From positions 1,798,001 through 1,862,000 of the forward strand of contig NBBA01000008.1 of the NCBI GenBank assembly GCA_002794785.1: a DNA stretch of 64,000 nucleotides, read 5' to 3'. Of the stretch, positions 20,637 through 32,618 are shown one piece after another. Below the pieces are notes generated by a model. The model worked only from the letters and a program-made list of their open reading frames with translations, made no database searches and had not been told where the DNA came from. The position numbers and the translations under genes are program-made. Every line of letters starts with the position of its first letter. Positions within the stretch are counted from its first letter, which is position 1. The DNA comes from Coniferiporia sulphurascens (taxonomy: Eukaryota; Basidiomycota; Agaricomycetes; Hymenochaetales; Hymenochaetaceae).

Positions 20637-21590
20637 TATCAGATCAAACAGTTGCTTGTTTGCAAAAAAACAGATATATGTGTGGGGGTAGAAAGTAAGG
20701 AGCAGATGGGGTATGTGGCGGGAAAGGGGGGGGGTTATATAATGGGGCGTATGTCTCATGGGTGGACGCTGGTCAGAAACCAGATCTCTCGGAGTCCAGA
20801 CCTTACCCGCGGATTCAGGAGTAAGGCGTATCGAAAGCTCGGGCTACGCCAGATTACGGAATCGCTGCGTCGGTGATCAACGAAAACGATGCAGGGTATT
20901 CTACCCTTAAATTTGAATATCGAATTCGTTTGCCTTCTTCAGGAACTTCTTCTACACAGTCTACACCAGCCCGGCCGGCGAAGAGTGGCTGGCACGTATC
21001 ACGTGAGGATTGTGTCTCCGTCCACACGATTTGAAATCAGTCGAGAACTCCGCTTCAAGTCGGACACGTCCGAGTCTGCCGAGTCGACGAATATTCTTAA
21101 TGAGTTTACCGCCTCTTGCTCGGGATTTTTACTTGGCAGTGATGGAATGGACATGGCGCGCCGATACTCTCTGTGTTTTCCAAGGCTACAGAAGGTTAAA
21201 GGAGTGAAAACTATGTTGTTCCGGGTCCCTCACTTGTCATACATGTACCCACAGTGGTTGTACGATAAGTCAAATACATATCTGAAGTCATCTTACTGGG
21301 GTTGATTGCCACTGTCGGGCATTCTTGGCGTCGTGGACTATGTGCAGTCAAGCTTCTCGTATGGTATAGGAATCGGTGGAAGGGTCAGTCTATGCGATAC
21401 AAAGGAGGGAAAGCTTGACTAAATGATACAATCAAATCTAAGTCCGTAAAATGGAACGAGATCAGCAGGAATGGGAAAAATATCCCTTATGGAATGTTCT
21501 TAATTGAATATATCTACTAACTCGGTGGAAACTTGTAATTATGCATTAGGAAGAGGATACCGTACAGGAAGAACAGAGCATGAGGTCTAT
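20637..21590. other. Upstream of the pseudokinase and 3' flank of AIM9 copy 3
   Basis: 20993-21052 is a direct-repeat partner of 23507-23562, so the pair brackets AIM9 copy 3. 21272-21590 is the AIM9-type 3' flank shared with 6092-6140 and 6531-6850. No gene is supported. Confidence 0.6.
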
Positions 21591-23480
21591 TTACGTCAGA
21601 AAGAAGGAATGTTCTCCGTCTTTGAACGGGAAGGGTGAGCCCGTTATTTTCTCCGACTCATCCCAATCGAGATCGTCAATCAATCCTTTAACGACTTCAT
21701 AGTTCTCATGAGCGACCCATCCATCCCCCTCGCAGTGAAGCGCTGAGTAAATACCGTCGACGGCAGCCTCGTAACACCGGAAACATTCCATCTGTTCCTC
21801 GTGTTCCGCGATCTCCTCTGGAAAGAATACGATTGGACACGGTGTGCCAGGCGGGGCGATAGTATCCCATTTCTCACGCAAATTCATCAGTGCCTCCCGC
21901 AAGTCAAACACGCCATCTCCCCATGCACGTGTAACGTAACGGGGAAGCATCATGAGCTCGTAAATATGCGGGAGACGGCAGGCGGCTGCTCGACGCGGGT
22001 TGCTCGAGACTTTGGCCTGATACAATCTGTGGCGATTAGCCATTCGAAGTTGCAACCGATACTCCTTTTGTTCCTTAACACTCAGCTCATCGATGTTGGA
22101 AGGAAGGGGCCCGGGGAGCGGACCATCCATGTTTATCTTGTCGCCTTTGTAGACAAAAGCAGGAGGCATGGATGCATAACTAAAATAAGGTAAAATAGCC
22201 GCATGTTGCCAGTCGATGATACCTTGCAAATTCGCGGGACCAGACTCGGATACGAACAAGTTTCCGAGACTGACGTCTGGGTGCCACAACGTGGGTGCGC
22301 ACACCTCGCTATCAGGGGGTGGCATTAAAAGCGGAATAGCCTCCTTATACATCGCCAAAAGCTTCGAATGCACAGCTTTGTCGTGCATGGGTTTTCGACG
22401 GTATAGAGACGAAGTACAATCACGCTGATCAAGAACCTTCTGCTCATTCTCGGCTGCAGCAACAAAGTACGACGCCGCATCAGTCCCTGAAAGGAAACCA
22501 AGTCAGTCAAAGGCCTGATTACTAGCATAAACAAAAACCTCTTACAGGGACCTCGGTCTAGAGCCATGTGGGCTCGCTCTCCTCGCCACCACTGACAATC
22601 AATTATTGGCCCGATACGATACTTCTCCGATAGCTGCTGGATGGTGGCATCCGTGTTACCCGATAAAAGAGGAAGGGATTGAAGGTCTTCGCTGACATCT
22701 TCTTTGAAGTAGAGGCTTCCAATTTGAGAGAAACGAAGAGATTCGAACTTGGCTTCCACGTCCAATATATCTGTAAAAATCGGCAGGACCTCCTGTGCCT
22801 TGCCGAACTGCTTCCAGCGCTCGCCTAGTTGTACTCCGGGGACTTCTTCCATGATGATGTAGTCGACGCCGACCCGGTTTGCTTGGCCTCGCTTCGCACC
22901 ACTCCATGTTAAGACTTTTGGAACCAGAATCTTGAGGACTTCTCGAGCAAATTCGAGAGTCGCGACCTCGCTTGCGGTCACAAGGTAGGACGGACCAGCC
23001 AAAGGGCAGGGTAGGCGCGCAATAACTTTTGACGAGTCATCTAACGTCAAGCGGAACACCTTATTATAGGATCCTGGAAGACCGGTTTAAGACTCGTTCA
23101 TCGAATCGCGATGAAGTATAGAGAATTGCCTTCATCAAGTTTTTCAAACAGGGTGCAGGACTTGGCACCCATGGCTTCGCATGCAACTCGCACGAGCTCC
23201 TCGGGATCGAAGCTGGTGTAACGAATCTTATTCTCTGAAATTTGTGCACGAATACGCAAAGGCACTCTATAAATGAGCATATTCAAATTCAGAAGCAGGG
23301 GGGGCACTGACGTTCGCGTTCGTTATACAACCAACGCCCGCTAGTATATTGGAACAGTTTTTCTCTCTCCTGCAGGCTGGATTGCGTAAAGTGCGATCGG
23401 GTGAGTGGCCAGCGATTCCATGACGCAGAGGCTGAAGTAACGAAGGATTTGGTCCAAGAAGCAGCTCGCTGCAATAACAT
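21591..23480 (-). CDS. AIM9-like phosphotransferase, copy 3 (intact)
   Basis: Exons 23312-23480, 23130-23234, 22546-23073 and 21591-22486 give 565 residues. The motifs are those of copy 2 (GRWLYNE, IIMEEVPGV, HPDVSLGNLF, IIDWQ). The N-terminus MLLQRAASWTKSFVTSASAS suits mitochondrial import. The second intron begins GCAATT rather than GCAAGT, a weaker GC donor, so splicing may be less efficient. Unlike the other copies it lacks the GGCCCGCGCCAC/TTACGTAA block: similarity stops about 25 bp upstream of the ATG, where the flanking direct repeat begins. It may therefore be driven by a different promoter. Confidence 0.88.
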
Positions 23481-23506
23481 GGGCGTTCAAAAGTAGGCAG
23501 TCGTTT

Positions 23507-23562
23507 CCGTGTCACGTGAGGTTGTGTCCCAATTTGAAATCAGCCGAAAACTCCGCTACATG
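23507..23562 (+). repeat. Direct repeat flanking AIM9 copy 3
   Basis: Contains TCACGTGAGG, TTTGAAATCAG and AAAACTCCGCT in the same order and orientation as 20993-21052. The two lie about 2.45 kb apart, on either side of the gene and its 3' flank. Confidence 0.65.
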
Positions 23563-24865
23563 CGACGTCTACTGACGAAAAAAAAAGTTCATTTATCACG
23601 GATTTATCGAGTTGGCCGCATTTTCCGTGGAATTTGCACCAGTACTTAGAACCCGATTGCGCACCGATAATTTCAAGTTTCGCAACCAGGAAGGATTTGT
23701 CTCAGTTCGAACTCGATTGCCGAGGTCGGCCGTCAGAGCTAGAAAATGTTCGTATTACATGTACTTTTCTTCAAGTTGTTGTACGCGAGTTTTCTCGCGC
23801 GGTTATCCACTATCGTCTGACCCCTTTTACAAAGTCACCTTCAAAACAAAATTTTGTCTTGAATGAGAGGCATTTCTAAATTTCTCCGAAAGAAGTCGCA
23901 AGAAGGATTTGTGGTATTCTATTCAAGAGTTCAGAAGAACTTTTTCAATCCTATACCCGTGATGACGTAGAGGCCGGAAACCCGAGATATTTGTCTGAAA
24001 AGTGAATTTGTAAAATCGCAAACACTTTTTCTATTTCCCATCATACAGTATTTAGTCACTGGTAATTAAATGTGCAGTTTGAGCCTGAGGCGTCCAAGAG
24101 GAGTTGGTGGCCTCCTTCGCCCACACAAAGGCGGTTAGTTATTGGTCAAATTAGATTGATACAGGACTCCTCATATTAATAAGCCAGAATCTCCCGTACT
24201 GGCAGCGACTCCGACATGGCAGGAACTGGGGGGAGCGCGGGTCCAGTGGATAGCATGGCCAGTGAAGTCATCATTACTTGTAAGGATTCATTACGAGGTT
24301 AACCAAAACGAGCCATCAAACCGGAAAATAAAAATAAAAAAACCGCCGGACGTCCGGACGTCCGAGCCGACAGTCGATCGTGACGCCTACGACCAGTAGC
24401 GTCCAAGTCAGCAGTCAGAACAATCGTAGCCCCAAGAGGCGAAGTCGAGATTAGAAGGACTCTAATATATTTAGGTATACGTAGGCATACAAGCATTCCA
24501 CATGTGGGATGAGTTTAAATTCAAGACTTTTCTGCGAAGGAGCGTAGAAAAAACAAAAACAAAAACAAAACAAAATGAGGAACAGACAGCAGAGGTTTTC
24601 GCACGAGGATTGGATTGTCCACAAAACTGAGAAAATCGCGGGGACGCAGTGAAGGATGAAGGGGAAAAAGTTAATCTATAAGTTAATTGTCCACGAGGCC
24701 GAGGCCATAACAAAAAAAAGTTCGAGATCTTAAGGCCTACAATAATGAGGTATCATGAATTACCAGATCCACCGACAAACGTATCCAAACTCCCGAAAAG
24801 ATCGGACAACAAAAAAAAAACAAAACAAACAAAAGAACGCACAAGAGCAACGAAATGGATATGAA
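23563..24865. other. Intergenic; dispersed 115-bp repeat, otherwise no gene
   Basis: 23720-23830 is a diverged, inverted relative of the repeats at 6190-6515. The rest holds only short ORFs and A-rich runs. Confidence 0.5.
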
Positions 24866-27136
24866 CTAGCATCCGTCGTACTGCGAGTTACGAGGGAACG
24901 TGTAACCAGCACTGTTCCACGTTGTCCAATTTGGGTTCGTATACGCATCCGCGTGGCTTGAAAAGCGAAAAGTAAGGACACTCTCAGTAAGCAACGCAAC
25001 CGACTCGGACGATGTCTGAACAGATATGAACACCTACTTCTGGATGTAGTCCGAAGTCGGGTGGTGCGACGGATCGCAGGTCACACCTTCGTTGATGTCC
25101 ACATCGGACCGTTGGTACACACGCACGTAGTCGATATACATTTTCGACGGGAAAATGAGATGGGCAAAGTCCTGTGCCTCGAAAGAGGGCGCCATTCCAA
25201 AGTTTAGGATAATGTACTATTTGTCGGGGAGGGTGCAAGTTCAGTAATGATCATTGGGGTTACGAGATAAACGGACGCACCATAGGCTCTTCCGGAATTA
25301 ACCTCTGACTGACTTGACTGACCGAGTCTGGGCCTATCGATGCGCTAGTAGCAGTCCACGACTTCTGGCCCTGGCTGTACCACGTGATATATCCATCGTC
25401 CCTATTATTCATGTCGCTCCAGTATTCCAGTCCATAAACAGCGTAACCAGTATTATTGTAATTGCTAGTATCGACGTGCGTCACCGCGGAGACACCCTGC
25501 TGAAGTGTGGTGCCCGTAAAGCTATTGAGATGCGTAATGGTCGTGTCGTATAACGTTGTTGCAGGCGTCGAATTGTCGAACTGGACGTGCGCATTGAAAG
25601 GCGCGACCTGCAAGCTCTGGCTGACCTCTCCTATCGGAATGCTAGTGTCGACTTGCGCTTCGATAACGTCGAGTTCGGGCGCACCGCGACCGGCAGTTAC
25701 GTCCGGACCAGGGTGGTCCGAACCCGGGCACGTACACGCGGAGAGGCGCTGACCAGGCTGGTCCGAGAGCTCTGCACCCAACCACCCGTCCGTCGCACTC
25801 GACACAGGGTTTCCCGATTTGTCCATCTGCTTCGGGTACGTGCCGACATCGCACGCGGCATAGCTATACGGCCATGTGCCGTCCGTCGTTGCCCCATAAC
25901 CCGCGCGTCCAAGGTTTCCCATAGTCCATACACCTGGCCAGAACCCGGCGACAGTCCCGCTCCCGGGAAGAGAGACAGAGACCTCGATGTACCCCGTCGT
26001 AAAGCAAAATTTATTCCAGCTCGTGAGCATACCTAAAAGCAATTTAGGACTCGTTTTACACTAGTCTGGAACGAACTGACCGCTCATGTAGTCTAGGCCG
26101 TGATTGGGGGTTTTGGTCATAGTGATAACGAGTGAACCATTCGCAGTTGTGATCGCATCAGGGGAGTACCACTCGAGATCACCTGAAAAATATTAAACGA
26201 TGTCCTCATTTATGCATGTGCATCAGCTCTTACCAGTCGCCCTGTCAAAAATTTAGCTAAAATTAGACGAATTATGGGACGCGAATTTACCAATAATGCA
26301 TATCCGGCGCCTCCCAATACGGATCATCGCCTGGGTAGAACGTCCGTCCGTCCGTGCTGAACTCGTCCGAGAATACGAGATTATACGTTTTCCCGTCCGT
26401 ACCGACACGCGAATGCGCCTCCGACGGTGTGTCCTTGTCCAAAAGCGTCTTCAGCCCGGGAAGATCAGGTATCTGCCCCGAACCGTTGATACCGCCGAGG
26501 TTGAACCCAGGTCCGTGGAAGGTATGGTCACGCACGTGCAAGATGACCGGGTACCCAATAAACAGTGCGAAAATCGCACCTATGAGCAGTCCAAGTGTAA
26601 TCCCGTTCGACCACCCGCGCGCCGAACAAAATACAAACGGCTGCCCGAGACCAGAACGCCCACGCCGCCTCTTTGGATCGGGGGCGTGCAGAGCATCGTC
26701 CTCTTCGGGCTCCTCCGTATGCCACTGGTAGATAGGCACGTCGTTCGAGGCGGTTGAGTCAGTGACGCCGCGCCGCACTGGTACAGGGGAAATCGGCTTT
26801 TTCTCTGGACTACGCGGCCGCTGGAAAGGGGAAGTAAACGTGGATGCTGTTGAAATGCCCGAGCCGCGTTGAATGCCTGCTCGCTCGTACTAAATAGGGG
26901 CTCAGCAAAAATTTAAAAAATAAAAGCGTGAAAAGTGAATGCACCGAATAGGGTCCATAAGCTGACCCGATATTGCCTCGAACCACACCAGTTGCTATCG
27001 GCTGAGGGGAGATAGTCCTCGACGACCCACGCGAAGAGAATTGGTCGGGGGGTGGACCAGGGAAAGGGAGATTTGGCTGGACAGATCTCGTTTCATGGGG
27101 AGGACTAGGATACTGCTGATCTGGCCGCCAAGACAT
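24866..27136 (-). CDS. KRE6/SKN1-type beta-1,6-glucan synthesis protein (GH16), one frame break
   Basis: Type II membrane protein of the secretory pathway needed for cell-wall beta-1,6-glucan. Exons: 26945-27136, 26291-26889, 26234-26241 (8-nt micro-exon), 26081-26182, 25281-26032, 25038-25217 and 24866-24956. There is a Pro-rich cytosolic N-terminus, then one hydrophobic segment (TLGLLIGAIFALFIGYPVIL) and a lumenal GH16 domain with VFSDEF, SWNKFCFTTGYIEVSVSLPG, MGNLGRAGYGAT, CTCPGSDHPGP and the catalytic-type ELDVIE (ExDxxE). It ends AYTNPNWTTW. The sixth exon has one T too many in TTTT at about 25201-25204: before it YIILNF, after it, one frame over, GMAPSF...MYIDYVRVYQ. With that base removed all exons join in phase (about 640 residues). 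This is either a sequencing slip or a recent null allele. Confidence 0.9.
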
Positions 27137-28831
27137 TTTGAGGCCCCAAGACCGACCGGGTGTATGCGTGTGGGGCAAAAGCACCAGAAATTTACGGGAA
27201 AAAAAATAACGCGATGGCGCAGGGGAGAGGGCAGAGAGATGGGCGTTTTAAGCAGAGGTAGGCTTGGCGAGCGGGTTGCGATTTTGAGTGAGACCAGCAT
27301 ATTAGAGGGGTGTTCGCGCTCAACCGGAAAGGCCAATTGAACTACGGGCGGAGCAGACCGCGTGTGACAGATCCAGATACATCACGCTCGAATGCGGCTA
27401 ACGAACATCTGTGGCCAGATACCCCTCGTGATCATATTAAAAACCGTAGGACCACCGATAGCCGAGTGGGATCAATGCAAATAAGCGCTTGAACAAAAAC
27501 CAGAGAATAAGCCATATTTTTTCTTCAACGGCCCCAGTACAAAAGTCGACAGAGGGCCGTAGACCTAGGGGATACGATAGCCGTCGCTTTCCGGCCTTTA
27601 GGGTTTGAAGAAGCGGAGTAAATACGCGTCTAGTTTGCATGAGCTGGCAATGTGGACGAAGAGAGAAAAAGTACACGCGGGCAGGTTCTCTCCATATCTA
27701 TAACCCGGCAAACACCGCTTAAGGTTTACATGTCCACTTTGGGATCACCTCCGGCACTGCTTTGAACCCCGTCGCACAAAAGCGCTGAACCCATCATGAT
27801 CATCCGCTTCATAATAGTTGCGATGCAGACACTGGGCGTCGTGTGTACCGTATCGACCTCAAGGTCTGTATTCATGGTAATTTGTCTCTCCATGATGATT
27901 CAGCAATAGGGTCCGCCTGAAATCATAGCAACACAGGGCGAACAAAGCGAAATATTCGGCATGTGTCGCGCCTCCCACAAGGACACATACCCTTCGGAGC
28001 CGGTCCGGGACCTCTATCCAGAGAGCAGGTGTCCTTACACCGCCCTGGAAATCATTATACATTAACCTCAGGCCGGCCTACAATGTCCGAAAAGCCTCCG
28101 ACTTAACCCTGAGATACGTCTCTCACTAAAGAAAAACTTCAAATGCTGATTTTTGGACAATCTGTTCTGCAGTATTTAATTGCTGGCAGCCGAAACAAAA
28201 TACGATGTCGTAGGGGCATATCTTTTACAACTGCGTATGGACTACGCTTTTTTTTTGCGTCAAGTGAGTAGCCAGTCAACCTATTTATAATCTAACTTCT
28301 GTCAACTGTGGAGAAGAGCACAGGAAAAGCCAGATATCTTCGGACCTGAGAATCTTACCTAAGAAGTACTCCTTGTGGACCCAGTGCACTTCAGGCACTG
28401 GCAGGAATGTATCTTTTGAAAATGAAAGTGCAGCACGCTCCATGCGATGCTTCCTAAGACCACAATTTGAAATCTCCTGAAATACAAGTGTAAGGTCGTG
28501 GCAAGCTCCGGGCCCTGGGCGTGGGCCGTGTTATTTACAATAGTCTTACCCCTGGCGTCGCGATTCTACAGCAGTTCAGTTGTCATTCCAGAACGACTTG
28601 GGACCAAGACGCGATTAAAGACAACTGCCCATATCTTGCCAACGCACTGTTCGCAAGTAGCGGATATCGTTATCGGCTTTATGTAAACTAGCAAAAGCTT
28701 CCATTAACAGTGGAGAGAGGAAATCTGTGCCTACGGCCAGGAGCTACTAGCAGGCGTTATATAGTTTCAAGGGGAAGTTACACTACTAGAGTCGACATTT
28801 GAAGTTGCATAGTGGAAAGACCTCCCGTATT
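27137..28831. other. Intergenic, no gene recognised
   Basis: Short ORFs only, none with motifs or splice structure. Confidence 0.45.
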
Positions 28832-28860
28832 GAGGTGCGGCGTGACTAATTATTCCCGAT
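28832..28860. mobile_element. Solo MITE terminus
   Basis: GTGCGGCGTGACTAATTATT closely matches the inner-MITE terminus at 3163-3190 (GTGCGGCGTAACTAATTATA). No opposite end is seen within several hundred bases, so it appears to be a broken element. Confidence 0.6.
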
Positions 28861-29354
28861 AGGTTCTGTTGTGTTTTAATTTAGGCACAGAACAATGCTG
28901 ACAAATCTGAGTCATCCTTGTCTAGATAGATATTTACTTTATTTGACATGCCGACTTGCTGCTCTAATCCTTTCCGTCCCCTCGGTGCATCCTCTTGCCA
29001 TACATGGTAAGGCGTGCATTAAAAAAATCTCCTTTTCTGTTTATGACATAACGTTAAACTATGTTAATATATGTGGGGAGCCCACATAGAGTGGAGAGGC
29101 GAAGCTATGCACACGGCTTAATCCTAGTTGAGCAAGGGAATGGCCTTTTTTCGAGGCTAGCTTGAGGGGCAAGAGGATGTTCTCACGGGGGGGGGGGCCG
29201 CACAGCATCAAGCTACCGCTGACTAAGCTAGCTTTTTGAGAGCCCCTAACCGGATAACTGGAGGGCTTCGCCCCCCAATTACGTGATTCCCTTCCCTTCT
29301 TGGATACTTTTACGTGAAATCTTTCTCCTTTTATTTGACTACATACTTTTACGT

Positions 29355-30010
29355 CATGAGATTCGCTCCTCATTCAGATGGGTACGCCTGATTTTCCTCA
29401 GGCTATTACTCGGGCGATCATGTACCCATTGGTGCATCCTGCAAGGCTTCTTGTTGAACACCTGTAGTATTTGCGTGATGCTCATTCTGGGATTCAGTGC
29501 TCCAGCAGCCTGGTCAACATAAACGTTCACGAAGGAGATTTAAAAAACGGGATTTCAGGTCTTCTTGCTGCCGTATTCATCGACATCGCTCCCGGTTATA
29601 TTTCATGTTCAGACGCACTGGCTCGCACGACAACGAAGCGACCGCCATTTTCTTGCTCATGTTCACATTCTTTTTTTTTGTGCATCAACGGAACGAGTGC
29701 TGCTCTCTTCTACATGTACTTCTACATGGTAGCTGCTTGGGGAGGCTATGCATTCGTCAGTGCTAACATGGCTTCCTTATACTCATTGCTTCTCCTGTTT
29801 ATGGCCCAAGGCCGCTACTATAATCGCCTCCACGCGACATACTCTCGCAAGTATGCGGATGCCTTTCATCGGTTTCTAACCTCAGCTTCTGCACAAGTGA
29901 GCATATGGCCGCATCGGGAGTCTTTGGCCTTCTTCGAGCTCGTCACTTTCACGGATCTCGTCCGTCCATATGTCTCCTCATAGCAGCTCCAGACATTGCT
30001 TTGCATGTCT
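29355..30010 (+). pseudogene. Relic of STT3 (oligosaccharyltransferase catalytic subunit)
   Basis: Fragments in changing frames follow the order of STT3: VCVMLILGFSAPAAWST-like, SGLLAAVFIDIAPGYIS, SHDNEATAIFLLMFTFFFF, LFYMYFYMVAAWGGYAFV, GRYYNRLHATYS and finally MAASGVFGLL. At least four frame changes and no start or end are visible, so only an internal part of the gene remains. STT3 transfers the glycan to Asn in the endoplasmic reticulum and is essential, so an intact gene must lie elsewhere. Confidence 0.85.
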
Positions 30011-30729
30011 GTCGTTGTGTTCAGCGTAGCCGGGGCATTCGTTTTAGCTGGCCATGCTCTGAGATAATCATTGTTCAACACGGCTTGCAAGTTGTGTTCT
30101 TTCTCGTCGTGACTCCTTTTCGTGGTCATCCGCCGATTCCTGCCAAGCAATGAGGATTTTAAGGAGTATCGGCAGTCCCATGTTCAGTTATAACTTATGC
30201 ACTTCATATGGAATTATACCTTGTTGAAGTTCGAGCTCGATGCCGAAACGGCGTCGGAGTTTATATTATTTTTCGTAGATTTTTCACTGCTTGTATGCGC
30301 TCGGTTTCCCTCGCGCGACTATTCTACTGGCTACAAGATGTTTACGTTGGCATACGGAAATCATTTGCACGCGTCGCAAATTGCTGAAAACCAACATACC
30401 TGTGGCAGGATGCCCTATTATATCCTCAATCTTTAAAATGTAACATAATTTTATCAGAAGATTAAAGTTCTTGTCCCCGACAAAGGTATCGGGCCCTGCT
30501 AGCGCAGCTGGCCTTGCCATTATATCCACTTGTAGTTCACGTATAATTACGTCTATAGTGAATCTGTCTTCTCACCGCTTCTTTTTTCCCCTTCGGGACG
30601 AAAACATTCGAGTTGGCTTGATGTCGCTTGACCGGATATTTGGCCCGCGCCACTTGTTACGTAAGTCCATTTATATACTGCCAGCGGTGGGCTTCAAGCC
30701 CCGAAACTACCGTCCACTTTGAATAACTT
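30011..30729. other. 5' flank of AIM9 copy 4 with a dispersed repeat
   Basis: 30225-30345 is an inverted relative of the 6190-6312 repeat. 30631-30668 carries the conserved GGCCCGCGCCAC and TTACGTAA block on the plus strand. No gene is supported. Confidence 0.55.
30631..30668 (+). promoter_or_regulatory. Conserved upstream block of AIM9-like genes (copy 4)
   Basis: GGCCCGCGCCAC and TTACGTAA, about 65-100 bp before the ATG at 30730, in the same order as in copies 1 and 2. Confidence 0.5.
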
Positions 30730-32618
30730 ATGTCATTACAGCGAGCTGTTTCTTGGTCCAGATCCTTCGTTACTTCAGCCTCTGCGTCATGGAATCTCCG
30801 GCCAGTCACCCGATCGCACTTCACGCAATCCCACCTGCAGGAGAAAGAAAAACTGTTCCAATTTACTAGCGGGCGTTGGTTATATAACGAACACGAACGT
30901 CAGTGCCTCCTTGCTTCTGAGATTGAAAATGCACATTTATAGAGTGCCTTTGTGTGCTCGTGTACAAATTGCAGAAAATAAGATTCGTTACACCAGTTTC
31001 GATCCTGAGGAGCTCGTGCGAGTTGCATGCGAAGCCGCGGGTGCCGAATCCTGCACCCTGTTTGAAAAACTTGAGGAAGGCAAGCCTCCATACTTCATCG
31101 CGATTCAATGAACGAGTCTTAAACCGGTCTTTCAGGATTTTATAATAAGGCGTTCCGCCTGACGTTAGATGACTCGTCAAAGGTTATTGCGCGCCTACCC
31201 TGCCCTTTGGCGGGTCCGTCCTACCTTGTGACCGCAAGCGAAGTCGCGACTCTCGAATTTGCTCGAGAAGTCCTCAACCTCCTGGTTCCCAAAGTCTTAA
31301 CGTGGAGTGGTGCGAAGCGAGGCCATGCAAATCGGGTCGGCGTCGACTACATCATCATGGAAGAAATTCCTGGAGTACGACTAGGCGAGCGCTGGAAGCA
31401 GTTCGGCAAGGCACAGGAGGTCCTGCCGATTTTTACAGATATATTGGACGTAGAAGCTAAGTTCGAATCTCTTCGTTTCTCTCAAATTGGAAGCCTTTAC
31501 TTCAAAGAAGATGTCAGCGAAGACCTTCAATCCCTTCCTCTTTTATCGGGTAACACGGATGCCACCATCCAGCGGCTGTCGGAGAAGTATCGTATCGGGC
31601 CAATAATTGATTGCCAGTGGTGGCGAGGAGAGCGAGCCCACATGGCTCTTGACCGCGGACCCTGTAAGATGCTTTTGTTAATGCTAGTAATTAGGCCTTT
31701 GACTGATTTGGTTTCCTTTCAGGGACTGATGCGGCGTCGTACTTTGTTGCTGCAGCCGAGAATGAGCAGAAGGTTCTTGATAGACGTGACTGTAGTTCGT
31801 CCCTATACCGTCGAAAACCCATGCACGACAAAGCTGTGCATTCGAAGCTTTTGGCGATGTATAAGGAGGCTATTCCGCTTGTAATGCCACCCCCTGATAG
31901 CGAGGTGTGCGCACCCACGTTGTGGCACCCAGACGTCAGTCTTGGAAACTTATTCGTGTCCGAGTCTGGTCCTGCGAATTTGCAAGGTATCATCGACTGG
32001 CAACATGCGGCTATTTTACCTTATTTCAGTTATGGATTCATACCTCCTGCTCTTGTCTGTAAAGGCGACAAGATAAACATGGATGGTCGGCTTCCCGGGC
32101 CCCTTCCTTCCAACATCGATGAGCTGAGTGTCAAGGAACAAAAGGAGTATCGGCTGCAACTCCGAATGGCTCATCGCCATAAATTATACGAGGAGATGGT
32201 CTCACGCAATCCGCGTCGAGTGGCCGCCTGCCGTCTCCCACATACAAACGAGCTCATAATGCTTCCTACTTACGTTACACGTGCATGGGGAGATGGCGTG
32301 TTTGACTTGCGAGAGGCACTCGTGAGTTTGCGTGAGAAATGGGATACTATCGCTCCACCTGGCACACCATGTCCAATCGCATTCTCTGCAGAGGAGATTG
32401 CGGAGCACGAGGAACAGATGAAAATTTTCCGGTGTTACGAGGCTGCCGTCGACAGTATTTATTCAACGCTTCACTGCGAAAAGGATGGATGGGTCGCTCA
32501 TGAGAACTATGAAGTTGTTAAAGGGTTGATTGACGATCTCGAATTGAAATGGGATGAAGAAATGGCGGGCAGACCCTTCCCGTTCAAGGATGGAGAACAT
32601 TCCTTCTTTCTGACGTAA
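30730..32618 (+). CDS. AIM9-like phosphotransferase, copy 4 (intact)
   Basis: Exons 30730-30898, 30975-31079, 31136-31663 and 31723-32618 give 565 residues; every junction keeps phase. The first intron starts GTCAGT, the second is GC-AG (31080-31135, GCAAGC). There is a presequence-like N-terminus (MSLQRAVSWSRSFVTSASAS), then GRWLYNE, EKLEEGGFYNKAF, EVATLEF, YIIMEEIPGV, RGPWTDAASYF, HPDVSLGNLF and IIDWQ. It is the only copy on the plus strand. The conserved upstream block is retained. Substrate unknown; mitochondrial location is inferred from the family and the N-terminus. Confidence 0.9.

Noticed and set aside
25587..26036. 149-aa plus-strand ORF
   Set aside because: Antisense to the KRE6-like exon; Arg-rich composition typical of a shadow frame.
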